46,002 bases of DNA from an uncultured Pseudomonadota bacterium (lineage in GTDB: Bacteria > Pseudomonadota > Gammaproteobacteria > Burkholderiales > SG8-39). The DNA is taken from the NCBI GenBank assembly GCA_903895005.1, contig CAITSH010000469.1, positions 1-46,002 of the forward strand, written 5' to 3'. Every line of letters begins with the position of its first letter. The first letter of the stretch is position 1. Under the pieces are notes generated by a model, which was not told the DNA's origin, did no database searches, and saw nothing but the letters and a program-made list of their open reading frames with translations. Below, in pieces: positions 7,669-14,855 of the stretch. The position numbers and the translations under genes are program-made.

Positions 7669-8405
7669 GCGCCCTGCTCGAAGTCAAAGACGTATCAGTG
7701 CGCTTCGGCGGCCTGATGGCGTTGAAGGATATAAATCTCGCGGTGTCGGCCGGCGAAGTGCTGAGCGTGATCGGCCCTAACGGCGCCGGCAAGACGACCC
7801 TTTTCAATGTCATCACCGGCCGCGTGCGGCCCACCACGGGCGAGGTCATGTTCCGCGGCGAACCGATGCACCGCCAGCCGGCGTACCGCATCGCGCAAAT
7901 GGGCGTGGTGCGGACCTTCCAGAAAACCGAGGTGTTCGGCGTGCTGCCGCTCGTGGAGGGCGTGCTTGCCGGCGCACTTGCGCGCGGCGACGCCGACCCC
8001 GAAGCACGGGCACGCGAAGCGCTAGAAACGGTGGGCCTGTCGGCCAAAATGCATCTTCGCGCCGACCAGCTCTCGTACGGCGACCAGCGCCTGCTTGAAA
8101 TCGCGCAGGCCCTCGCAGCCAAACCGACGGTATTGCTCCTCGACGAGCCGGCCTCGGGCATGAACCACCACGAAAGCGCGCAGATCGTGCGCCTGATCAG
8201 CGAACTGCGCACCCTGGGTTTTGCCATCGTACTGGTCGAGCACAACATGCACGTTGTGATGACCATTTCCGATCGCGTCATCGTGCTCAACTACGGCGAG
8301 AAAATCGCCGAGGGCAGTCCTGCCGCAGTGCGCGCGGACCGCAATGTCATCGAAGCCTACCTTGGCGTGCAACAACCGGCCCCCGACAATGCTGTCGCTC
8401 AATAA
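7665..8405 (+). CDS. livG: Branched-chain amino acid-type ABC transporter ATPase (LivG-like)
   Basis: A 246-residue ATPase with Walker A GPNGAGKTT (about residue 36), signature LSYGDQ (family norm LSYGQQ), Walker B VLLLDEPASGMN and the H-loop VEHNMHVV. The sequence FQKTEVFGVLPLVEGV after the Q-loop is typical of LivG. The last 17 nt overlap the LivF start. It provides one of the two nucleotide-binding subunits. Confidence 0.93.
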   Translation: MSALLEVKDVSVRFGGLMALKDINLAVSAGEVLSVIGPNGAGKTTLFNVITGRVRPTTGEVMFRGEPMHRQPAYRIAQMGVVRTFQKTEVFGVLPLVEGVLAGALARGDADPEARAREALETVGLSAKMHLRADQLSYGDQRLLEIAQALAAKPTVLLLDEPASGMNHHESAQIVRLISELRTLGFAIVLVEHNMHVVMTISDRVIVLNYGEKIAEGSPAAVRADRNVIEAYLGVQQPAPDNAVAQ

Positions 8406-9093
8406 CATCACACTGCACCGTGGCAACACGCGCGTTCTAGACGGCGTGTCGCTGGAGGTCACCGAGGGCGAACTCGTGGCGCTGATCGGCGCCAACGGCG
8501 CCGGCAAGACCACGGTGCTGCGCATGATCTCGGGCTTGCTCTCCCCGAGTGCGGGCAGCATCAGCTTCCGCGGCCAGCCTATCCATGGCGCGGACTCGGA
8601 CGCCATCGTGCGCATGGGCATCGCGCACTGCCCCGAAGAGCGCAAGATCTGGCCGGAAATGACCGTCTACGAACACCTCGAACTGGGCGCCTTTGTACGC
8701 AAGGGTGGCGCCGGCATACGCGAGGACATCGAGCGCGTGTACGAAACCTTCCCCATCCTGAAAGAGCGCCGCAACCAGCTTGCTGGCACGCTCTCGGGCG
8801 TGCAGCAGCAAATGGTCGCCATCGGTCGCGCGCTGATGTCGCGCCCGGCACTGTGCATGTTCGACGAACCCTCGATGGGCCTCGCGCCGATGATGGTTGA
8901 AACCATAGGCAACATGATCGCCGCCATCTGCAAGCAGGGCACCACGGTGCTGCTGGTGGAACAAAATGCCTCGCTCGCGCTGCGCCTCGCCGACCGCGCC
9001 TATGTGCTCGAAACCGGCCGCGTGATGTTGTCCGGACCGGCCAAGCAATTGATGGCCGACCCCGAAGTACATCGCGCCTATCTGGGCGGATGA
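8389..9093 (+). CDS. livF: Branched-chain amino acid-type ABC transporter ATPase (LivF-like) with altered signature motif
   Basis: A 234-residue ATPase from the ATG at 8389 (MLSLNNITLHRG). The frame extends back to 8344, but those residues do not fit the family. Walker A GANGAGKTT, Walker B LCMFDEPSMGLAP and the H-loop VEQNASLAL are present. The ABC signature reads LSGVQQQM instead of the usual LSGGEQQM, so the second glycine, which packs against nucleotide in the closed dimer, is Val. The partner LivG keeps a normal glycine, so one of the two ATP sites may be weakened. It is the last transporter gene; a 9-bp repeat array begins 2 nt after its stop. Confidence 0.92.
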   Translation: MLSLNNITLHRGNTRVLDGVSLEVTEGELVALIGANGAGKTTVLRMISGLLSPSAGSISFRGQPIHGADSDAIVRMGIAHCPEERKIWPEMTVYEHLELGAFVRKGGAGIREDIERVYETFPILKERRNQLAGTLSGVQQQMVAIGRALMSRPALCMFDEPSMGLAPMMVETIGNMIAAICKQGTTVLLVEQNASLALRLADRAYVLETGRVMLSGPAKQLMADPEVHRAYLGG

Positions 9094-9094
9094 A

Positions 9095-9139
9095 CCGGGC
9101 AAGACGCAAAACACGCAGGATACGCAAGACCCGCAGCAC
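9095..9139. repeat. 9-bp-period tandem array 1 (five units)
   Basis: Five consecutive 9-mers run from 9095: CCGGGCAAG, ACGCAAAAC, ACGCAGGAT, ACGCAAGAC, CCGCAGCAC. The array starts 2 nt after the livF-like stop and ends 35 nt before the triple-RidA start. The unit resembles those at 12237 and 19102. It is non-coding and has no CRISPR-like spacer structure. Confidence 0.7.
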
Positions 9140-9174
9140 GCCGCGGTAACCATCAACCAGCAGGGGATGCACGC

Positions 9175-10425
9175 ATGAAAACCGAACGACTCACCGGGGC
9201 CGGTACGCCCACGCCAATGGCGCATTACTGCCAGGGCGTGCTTGCCGGCGACACCGTCTACGCGGCAGGCCAGATCGCTTCCGACTACAAGACCGGCGTG
9301 CCGCCTGAGGCACGCCAGGATGCGGCCTTCCCTTTTTATGGCTCGGACATCCAGAAACAGGCGCGCTATGTCCTCAACAACATCCGCAGCGTGTTCAAGG
9401 CCGCCGGAGCGGACTTTACCGATGTGGTGAAGTCGCAGGTCTTTCTCACCGACCTTGATGATTTTTTCTACTTCGACCAGGTCTGGAAAGAATTCTTCCC
9501 CTCGCCGCCGCCGCGCACCACGGTGCAAGTGAGCCGCCTGCTCGTTCCGGGCTGCAAGGTCGAGATCGACCTGTGGGGCGTCAAGCCATCGGTACCACGC
9601 CAGACTGTCTCCGGTGCGAGCACACCCAAACCTATGGCGCATTACACCCAGGGCGTGCTGATCGACGGCGTGTTGTACGCAGCGGGGCAGATCGCCTCGG
9701 ATTACAAGACCGGCGTGCCGCCCGAGGCACGCCAGGACCCGGCCTTCCCGTACTACGGTTCGACCATCGCAAAGCAGACGCGCTATATCCTGAACAACCT
9801 CAAGAGCGTGTTTGAGGGCGCGGGCTGCGACTTCAAGGATGTCGTCAAGTCGCAGGTCTTCCTGACCGACCTCAATGATTTCTACAATTTCAACGAAGTG
9901 TGGAAAGAGTTTTTCCCCTCGCCACCGCCACGCACGACAGTGCAGGTGAGCCGCCTGCTGGTACCGGGCTGCAAGATCGAAATCGACTTGTGGGGTGTCA
10001 AGCCGGGCACGCAAAAGAAAGTGGTGGCCGACCCGAAGTCCCCGCCTCCCGGCGCGCATTACTGCCAGGGCATCCTCGTCGGCGATACGCTTTACGCCGC
10101 CGGCCAGCTCGCCTCCGACCAGAAAACCGGCGTCGCACCCGAAGCGATGCAGGACCCGGCATTCCCGTTTTACGGTTCAGACATCCAGAAACAAACGCGC
10201 TACATCCTGAACAACTTCAAGAACCTCTATGCCGCGGCCGGGATGGAGCTCAAGGACACGGTCAAGTCGCAGGTCTTCCTGACCAACCTCGACGATTTTT
10301 ATTACTTCGACCAGATATGGAAAGAGTTCTTCCCGTCACCGCCACCGCGCACAACCGTGCAAGTCAGCGGGCTGCTGGTGCCAGGCTGCAAGGTCGAGAT
10401 CGACCTGACCGCGGTTAAATCCTGA
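9175..10425 (+). CDS. Triple-domain RidA (YjgF/YER057c/UK114) protein, single-chain pseudo-trimer
   Basis: A 416-residue protein of three near-identical RidA domains with a 139-residue period (about 1-138, 139-277, 278-416). Each carries YAAGQ(I/L)ASD, KSQVFLT(D/N)L and PPPRTTVQVS; the conserved substrate-carboxylate Arg is at 114, 253 and 392. RidA normally is a single domain of about 130 residues that forms homotrimers with ligand sites at subunit interfaces and hydrolyses reactive enamines/imines made by PLP enzymes. A covalent trimer is the obvious structural inference. Domain 3 is most divergent (YAAGQLASDQ, SGLL, IDLTAVK). DNA identity between units is also high, implying intragenic duplication. 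AGGGG precedes the ATG. Linkage to an aminotransferase fits imine clean-up or a dedicated catabolic deaminase. Confidence 0.92.
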   Translation: MKTERLTGAGTPTPMAHYCQGVLAGDTVYAAGQIASDYKTGVPPEARQDAAFPFYGSDIQKQARYVLNNIRSVFKAAGADFTDVVKSQVFLTDLDDFFYFDQVWKEFFPSPPPRTTVQVSRLLVPGCKVEIDLWGVKPSVPRQTVSGASTPKPMAHYTQGVLIDGVLYAAGQIASDYKTGVPPEARQDPAFPYYGSTIAKQTRYILNNLKSVFEGAGCDFKDVVKSQVFLTDLNDFYNFNEVWKEFFPSPPPRTTVQVSRLLVPGCKIEIDLWGVKPGTQKKVVADPKSPPPGAHYCQGILVGDTLYAAGQLASDQKTGVAPEAMQDPAFPFYGSDIQKQTRYILNNFKNLYAAAGMELKDTVKSQVFLTNLDDFYYFDQIWKEFFPSPPPRTTVQVSGLLVPGCKVEIDLTAVKS

Positions 10426-10467
10426 ATATCGGAGCGGCCGAGAGTCCCCTGCCCAGACGAGGCCATC

Positions 10468-10502
10468 GGCTGGAAACCCTTTTCTGGCGAGGTTTTCCAG
10501 CT
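10468..10502. repeat. 35-nt dispersed imperfect palindrome, copy A
   Basis: The left arm GGCTGGAAACC pairs with the right arm GGTTTTCCAGC (one bulged T) around a TTTTCTGGCGA centre. It aligns without gaps to copies at 16915, 23378 and 39237. It lies between the triple-RidA gene and ubiB, where it could also end the upstream transcript, although no T-tract follows. Confidence 0.6.
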
Positions 10503-10644
10503 TGTTGCAGCGTTTTAATCGCGATATTTCGGCACCGGCTGCGGACGCGATGCCGGCATGCCCGGGCCACCGTCGCAATGGGTCCCGGTATGCACCCCCG
10601 CTTCTGGTAAATTTCAGGCTTCGTTCCAGCCTGACTCCCCCCAT

Positions 10645-12195
10645 TTGATCCGACTCCTGCGCCTGCTTCGCATCGTTTCCGTCGCTCTGCGCTTCGGTCT
10701 TGAGGAATTCCTGTTCGCCGCCGCGCCCAGCGGGCGGCTGGCCATATTCCTCAAGGCCTCGCTGCCGCGGCGGCGTTTTGACGAGGCGCGCGCAGTGCGC
10801 CTTCGCCAGGCCCTCGAGGCGCTGGGTCCGATTTTCGTCAAGTTCGGCCAGGTCTTGTCGACGCGCCGCGACCTCCTGCCTGAAGACATCGCCGAGGAAC
10901 TGGCCAAGCTGCAAGACCAGGTGCCGCCCTTCCCCGCCGCCGAGGCACGCGCCGAAATCGAACGCGCCTTCGGCTGCCCGATCGAAGCCATCTTTACCGA
11001 TTTCCAGGCCGAGCCGGTCGCAAGCGCCTCGGTGGCACAGGTGCACTTTGCCGTGCTGCGCGACGGCCCCAACGCCGGTGAAGCGGTCGCCATCAAGATC
11101 CTGCGTCCGGGCATCGCGCCTCTGATCGAAAAAGACGTCGCCCTCCTTGATATCGCCGCCAGCCTCATTGAATCGCTGTGGGCAGACGGCAAACGTCTAA
11201 AGCCGCGCGAAGTGGTGGGCGAATTCGGCAAGCACCTGCACGACGAGCTCGACCTGATGCGCGAAGCGGCCAACGCCTCGCAACTGCGGCGCAACTTCGC
11301 CGGATCGCCGTTGATGGCAGTACCCGAGATTTACTGGGACTGGTGCCGCGCCAACGTAATGACCATGCAGCGCATGCACGGCACGCCAATCAGCCAGGTC
11401 GACAAGCTGCGTACCGAGGGCGTGGACATCCCGGCGCTGGCGCGCGCCGGCGTCGAGATTTTTTTCACCCAGGTGTTCCGCGACGGTTTTTTTCATGCCG
11501 ACATGCACCCGGGCAACATCCAGGTGGCCACCGAGGAATCAAAGCGCGGCCAGTACATCGCCCTCGATTTCGGTATCATGGGCACGCTCACAGACACCGA
11601 CAAGCATTACCTCGCGCGCAACTTTCTTGCCTTTTTCAACCGAGACTACAAGCGCGTCGCCGAGGTGCACATCGAGTCGGGCTGGGTGCCGCCGGAAACG
11701 CGCGTCGACGAGCTCGAATCGGCGATACGCGCGGTGTGCGAGCCGATCTTCGATCGCCCGCTGTCGCAAATCAAGTTCGGCATGGTGTTGCTGCGCCTGT
11801 TCCAGACATCGCGACGCTTTGGCGTCGAGATCCAGCCGCAACTGGTGATGCTGCAAAAAACGCTGCTCAACATCGAAGGGCTGGGGCGCGACCTTGACCC
11901 CGAATTGGACCTATGGAAAACCGCCAAGCCCTATCTTGAGCGCTGGATGGACGAACAGCTGGGATGGCGCGGCCTGGTGCGTGCACTGAAGCAGGAGGCG
12001 CCCGCCTGGGCGACGATGCTGCCCCAGGTGCCGCGTCTCGCGCACCGCCTGCTGGCCGAGGACCGCGCCGGGCAGTTCGAGCGCGCCAGCGCAAAACTGC
12101 TGGTGGAACAATCGCGCCAGTCTGCCGCCCTCGCCTGGATCGCCGTCCTGCTGGCGGCGCAACTGTGTGTGACGCTGTACTTGCTGCTGCACTAG
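10645..12195 (+). CDS. ubiB: UbiB/AarF-family ubiquinone-biosynthesis kinase-like protein
   Basis: A 516-residue member of the ABC1/UbiB atypical kinase family, needed for ubiquinone biosynthesis and associated with the inner membrane. Visible motifs are [14 protein letters not shown] (KxGQ), the Ala-rich loop [27 protein letters not shown] and the metal-binding DFGIMGTL. A hydrophobic C-terminal segment ([22 protein letters not shown]) is a membrane anchor. The family body begins [20 protein letters not shown], so the TTG at 10645 is preferred; an in-frame ATG at 10558 would add 29 unrelated residues. Neither has a good ribosome-binding site. It resembles Escherichia coli UbiB closely through the core. 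Confidence 0.93.
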   Translation: MIRLLRLLRIVSVALRFGLEEFLFAAAPSGRLAIFLKASLPRRRFDEARAVRLRQALEALGPIFVKFGQVLSTRRDLLPEDIAEELAKLQDQVPPFPAAEARAEIERAFGCPIEAIFTDFQAEPVASASVAQVHFAVLRDGPNAGEAVAIKILRPGIAPLIEKDVALLDIAASLIESLWADGKRLKPREVVGEFGKHLHDELDLMREAANASQLRRNFAGSPLMAVPEIYWDWCRANVMTMQRMHGTPISQVDKLRTEGVDIPALARAGVEIFFTQVFRDGFFHADMHPGNIQVATEESKRGQYIALDFGIMGTLTDTDKHYLARNFLAFFNRDYKRVAEVHIESGWVPPETRVDELESAIRAVCEPIFDRPLSQIKFGMVLLRLFQTSRRFGVEIQPQLVMLQKTLLNIEGLGRDLDPELDLWKTAKPYLERWMDEQLGWRGLVRALKQEAPAWATMLPQVPRLAHRLLAEDRAGQFERASAKLLVEQSRQSAALAWIAVLLAAQLCVTLYLLLH

Positions 12196-12236
12196 CGCCG
12201 CTCGTCCAGCCGCTGCGGCCGCTTCGGCCGAAGCGA

Positions 12237-12281
12237 CCGCACAATCCGCACAATCCGCACAATCCGCACGATCCGCACGAT
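12237..12281. repeat. 9-bp-period tandem array 2 (five units)
   Basis: Three copies of CCGCACAAT followed by two of CCGCACGAT, contiguous and without spacers, 42 nt after the ubiB stop and about 40 nt before the symporter promoter. The unit is related to those of arrays at 9095 and 19102. Confidence 0.85.
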
Positions 12282-12320
12282 CCGCCGGCGCACCCGGTTC
12301 GCATCAAGATTGTGCGGCGA

Positions 12321-12348
12321 TTGCATAGCGAAAACACATCGCTATAAT
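12321..12348 (+). promoter_or_regulatory. Sigma-70 promoter with internal dyad, upstream of symporter gene
   Basis: TTGCAT (12321-12326) and a perfect TATAAT (12343-12348) are separated by 16 nt and lie about 37 nt before the symporter ATG. An inverted repeat ATAGCG (12325-12330) / CGCTAT (12340-12345) occupies the spacer and touches both elements, so a repressor could bind there. The promoter elements are seen; the operator is inferred. Confidence 0.7.
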
Positions 12349-12385
12349 TCCGCCATTACTCCAAGCACTTGAAAGTCCCTAGGGC

Positions 12386-13879
12386 ATGCTGATCACCTTC
12401 GTCGTGCTGTACCTGATCGCCTCGATCGGCGTCGGCCTTTACGCCGGGTCGCGCGTCCATAACACCAAGGATTTCGCCGTCGCCGGCCGCCACCTGCCGC
12501 TACCGGTGGTCACGGCTACGGTCTTCGCCACCTGGTTCGGCGCAGAAACGGTGCTGGGCATTTCAGCCACCTTTGTAAAGGACGGCCTCGGTGGGGTCGT
12601 CGCCGACCCCTTCGGCTCGTCGCTGTGCCTGATCTTTGCCGGCGTGTTTTTCGCGCGCAAGCTCTATCGCATGAACCTGCTGACCATCGGCGACTATTAC
12701 CGCAAGCGCTACGACCGTCCGGTAGAGGTGATCACCACGATATGCATCGTCGCCTCCTACCTGGGCTGGGTGTCGGCACAAATCAAGGCGCTGGGCCTGG
12801 TGTTCAACGTCGTAACCGCAGGGGCCATCAGCCAGCCGGCGGGCATGGTGCTTGGCGCGGGCATCGTGCTCACCTACACCGTGTTCGGCGGCATGCTGTC
12901 AGTGGCGGTGCTCGACTTTATCCAGATGATCGTGGTCATGGCCGGGATGCTCTTCATCAGCTGGATTGTCAGCGGGCTCACCGGTGGCGTAGGCGCAGTG
13001 ATCGAGCACGCCGCGGACGCGGGCAAGCTGCGCTTTTTCCCGCAGGGCGGTTACGAGGTTTGGGTTCCGTTTTTCGGCGCATGGATCACCATGATGCTCG
13101 GCTCGATTCCGCAACAGGACGTGTTCCAGCGCATTACTTCGGCAAAAGATGAAAACACCGCAGTGCGCGGGTCCGTGCTCGGCGGCTCGATCTATTTTTT
13201 CTTTGCGTTTGTGCCGATGTTCCTCGCCTACGCAGCAATCATGGTCGACCCAAAGGTGTTCGGCGGCCTGGTCGAGTCGGACTCGCAACTGGTGCTGCCC
13301 ACTTTGATACTTCAACACACACCGGTATTCGCGCAGGTGATCTTCTTTGGCGCGCTCCTGGCGGCCATTATGAGCTGCTCGTCGGCGACGCTGCTCGCTC
13401 CCTCGGTCTCGTTCTCGGAAAACATCGTGCGCGGCTTTGCGCCCGACATGAAAGACCACACGCTGCTGCGCGTGATGCGCATCACCATCGTCGTCTTCAC
13501 CTGCGTGGTGCTGATGTTCGCACTCAATAGCAAGTCAACGATTTTCCAGATGGTGGAGAGCGCCTACAAGATCACCCTGGTGGCGGCCTTCGTGCCGCTT
13601 GCCTTCGGCCTGTACTGGCGGCGCGCCACCACGCAGGGCGCCTACTTCGCGATGGGCCTGGGGCTGCTTACCTGGATATTGTTCGAAGTGCTGGTCCAAA
13701 GCGCTGTCTGGCCGGCGCAGCTGGTCGGCCTGCTCGCCTCGGCCGGCGGCATGATCATCGGGTCGCTTCTTCCGCAGCGTGTCGGCCACACAGCGCCGGA
13801 ACACCCGCTACATGCGCACCACGCGGCGGCGCTTACCGAACACGTTCCGGGCGGCTTCCATCACAACAAGCCGCACTGA
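12386..13879 (+). CDS. Sodium:solute symporter (SSF family)
   Basis: A 497-residue integral membrane transporter of the SSS/SLC5 type with about thirteen hydrophobic segments. Family marks include the N-terminal segment GLYAGSRVHNTKDFAVAGRHLP (residues about 17-38), ATWFGAETVLGISA and the GDYYRKRY stretch. It would import a solute driven by sodium; substrates in this family include acetate, proline, pantothenate, sugars and others, and sequence alone does not choose. The His-rich tail (HPLHAHHAAALTEHVPGGFHHNKPH) is unusual and could bind metal. It is preceded by a strong promoter and appears monocistronic. Confidence 0.88.
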   Translation: MLITFVVLYLIASIGVGLYAGSRVHNTKDFAVAGRHLPLPVVTATVFATWFGAETVLGISATFVKDGLGGVVADPFGSSLCLIFAGVFFARKLYRMNLLTIGDYYRKRYDRPVEVITTICIVASYLGWVSAQIKALGLVFNVVTAGAISQPAGMVLGAGIVLTYTVFGGMLSVAVLDFIQMIVVMAGMLFISWIVSGLTGGVGAVIEHAADAGKLRFFPQGGYEVWVPFFGAWITMMLGSIPQQDVFQRITSAKDENTAVRGSVLGGSIYFFFAFVPMFLAYAAIMVDPKVFGGLVESDSQLVLPTLILQHTPVFAQVIFFGALLAAIMSCSSATLLAPSVSFSENIVRGFAPDMKDHTLLRVMRITIVVFTCVVLMFALNSKSTIFQMVESAYKITLVAAFVPLAFGLYWRRATTQGAYFAMGLGLLTWILFEVLVQSAVWPAQLVGLLASAGGMIIGSLLPQRVGHTAPEHPLHAHHAAALTEHVPGGFHHNKPH

Positions 13880-13992
13880 AGCGCAGCGGACGGCGACACC
13901 CTCCGGGAATCGCATGTCGTCAGTACTGAATCGGGTACGGACGCTGCCACCTGGCGCACTGAACTCAACCGCCCGCTGCTGGTTTAAAACGC

Positions 13993-14334
13993 ATGACCAC
14001 AGACCTTAGCTTTGTCGATTACATCCACGACCAGATTTCCGCCGCTGGCGTGGTCTCCTTTCGTAAAATGTTTGGCGAGCACGCCCTGTATTGCGACGGC
14101 AAAGTTGTCGCGCTGGTGTGCGAAAACCAGGTGTTCGTCAAACCCACGGCAAGCGGCCGCGCAAGCCTCGGCGAAGTCACAGAGGGTGCACCCTATCCGG
14201 GCGCCAAGCCCTACTTGCTAATCGGCGACGAACTCGAAGACAGACCCGCAATCACAAGGCTGATCCGGCACACGGCAGCCGAACTGCCGCTGCCAAAGCC
14301 CAAAAAGGCAAAGCCAGCGAAGGCACGCAGATGA
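13993..14334 (+). CDS. TfoX N-terminal domain protein
   Basis: A 113-residue protein matching the TfoX/Sxy N-terminal domain: FVDYIHDQISAAGVVSFRKMFGEHALYCDGKVVAL near the N-terminus, then FVKP and PYPGAKPYLLIGDEL. Full-length Sxy proteins control natural competence with CRP. This short form lacks the C-terminal domain and ends in a Lys/Pro/Ala-rich tail (PKPKKAKPAKARR), so its role is unclear. It is followed 24 bp later by an HNH nuclease gene. No good ribosome-binding site precedes the ATG. Confidence 0.85.
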   Translation: MTTDLSFVDYIHDQISAAGVVSFRKMFGEHALYCDGKVVALVCENQVFVKPTASGRASLGEVTEGAPYPGAKPYLLIGDELEDRPAITRLIRHTAAELPLPKPKKAKPAKARR

Positions 14335-14358
14335 AGAGCGATCAAATGCAGAAACAAT

Positions 14359-14748
14359 ATGGCGGCGCCTGACCAAGACAAGCTCGGGCGCATCGTCGCG
14401 GGGGCGCGCAGCGCGCGCGACCTGCGCGAGCAAGGCTACCGGGCTCAGGCGCTCAAGCTTTATGCGCATGTCTGCGGCCGCTGTGCGCGGGGTTTTGCCG
14501 GCGCTGATTTGCGCATGCTCACCGTCCACCACAAGGACGGCAATCACGACAACAATCCGCCCGACGGCAGCAACTGGGAGTTGTTGTGCCTTTACTGCCA
14601 CGACAACGAACATTCGCGCCTGCTCGACAATGCCGGGCGAGACGGCGTTGTCGCGGGCAACGCCGCAACGCCCGCAACACCATCCACGCACCGCCCCTTC
14701 GCCACCCTCGAAGCATTGCTTCAGGCCAGAGGCAAGTCGGACAAATAA
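14359..14748 (+). CDS. yajD: YajD-type HNH nuclease
   Basis: A 129-residue small HNH protein. Two CxxC pairs (Cys39/Cys42 and Cys77/Cys80) form the zinc knuckle. The catalytic HH (His57-58 in TVHHKDGNHDNN) and downstream His81/His85 complete the HNH site. The order and the segment NPPDGSNWELLCLYCH are characteristic of E. coli YajD-like proteins, whose biological role is poorly defined. The C-terminal 40 residues are Ala/Thr-rich and probably disordered. It is probably co-transcribed with the TfoX-N gene. Confidence 0.87.
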   Translation: MAAPDQDKLGRIVAGARSARDLREQGYRAQALKLYAHVCGRCARGFAGADLRMLTVHHKDGNHDNNPPDGSNWELLCLYCHDNEHSRLLDNAGRDGVVAGNAATPATPSTHRPFATLEALLQARGKSDK

Positions 14749-14855
14749 GCGGTTGGGAGCCAGACCACGGGGCGTCCGGGAAAAGTTACACTGCCCCGGG
14801 CCGGCAAGTGTTTTCTGCGGCGTTCCTCTCATTCGTCTTTCGCTGCAGGGCAAGC

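Noticed and set aside
8437..10059. 540-residue open frame on the minus strand
   Set aside because: It spans livF, the array and part of the triple-RidA gene in antisense, repeats itself because of the RidA duplication, and has low-complexity Arg/His/Gly composition. It is a GC-rich shadow of real genes.
14586..14855. Longer N-terminus of the cyclase-fusion protein
   Set aside because: The upstream codons overlap the HNH gene and are Arg/Pro/Ala-rich; ATG 14856 has a ribosome-binding site and starts the membrane domain.
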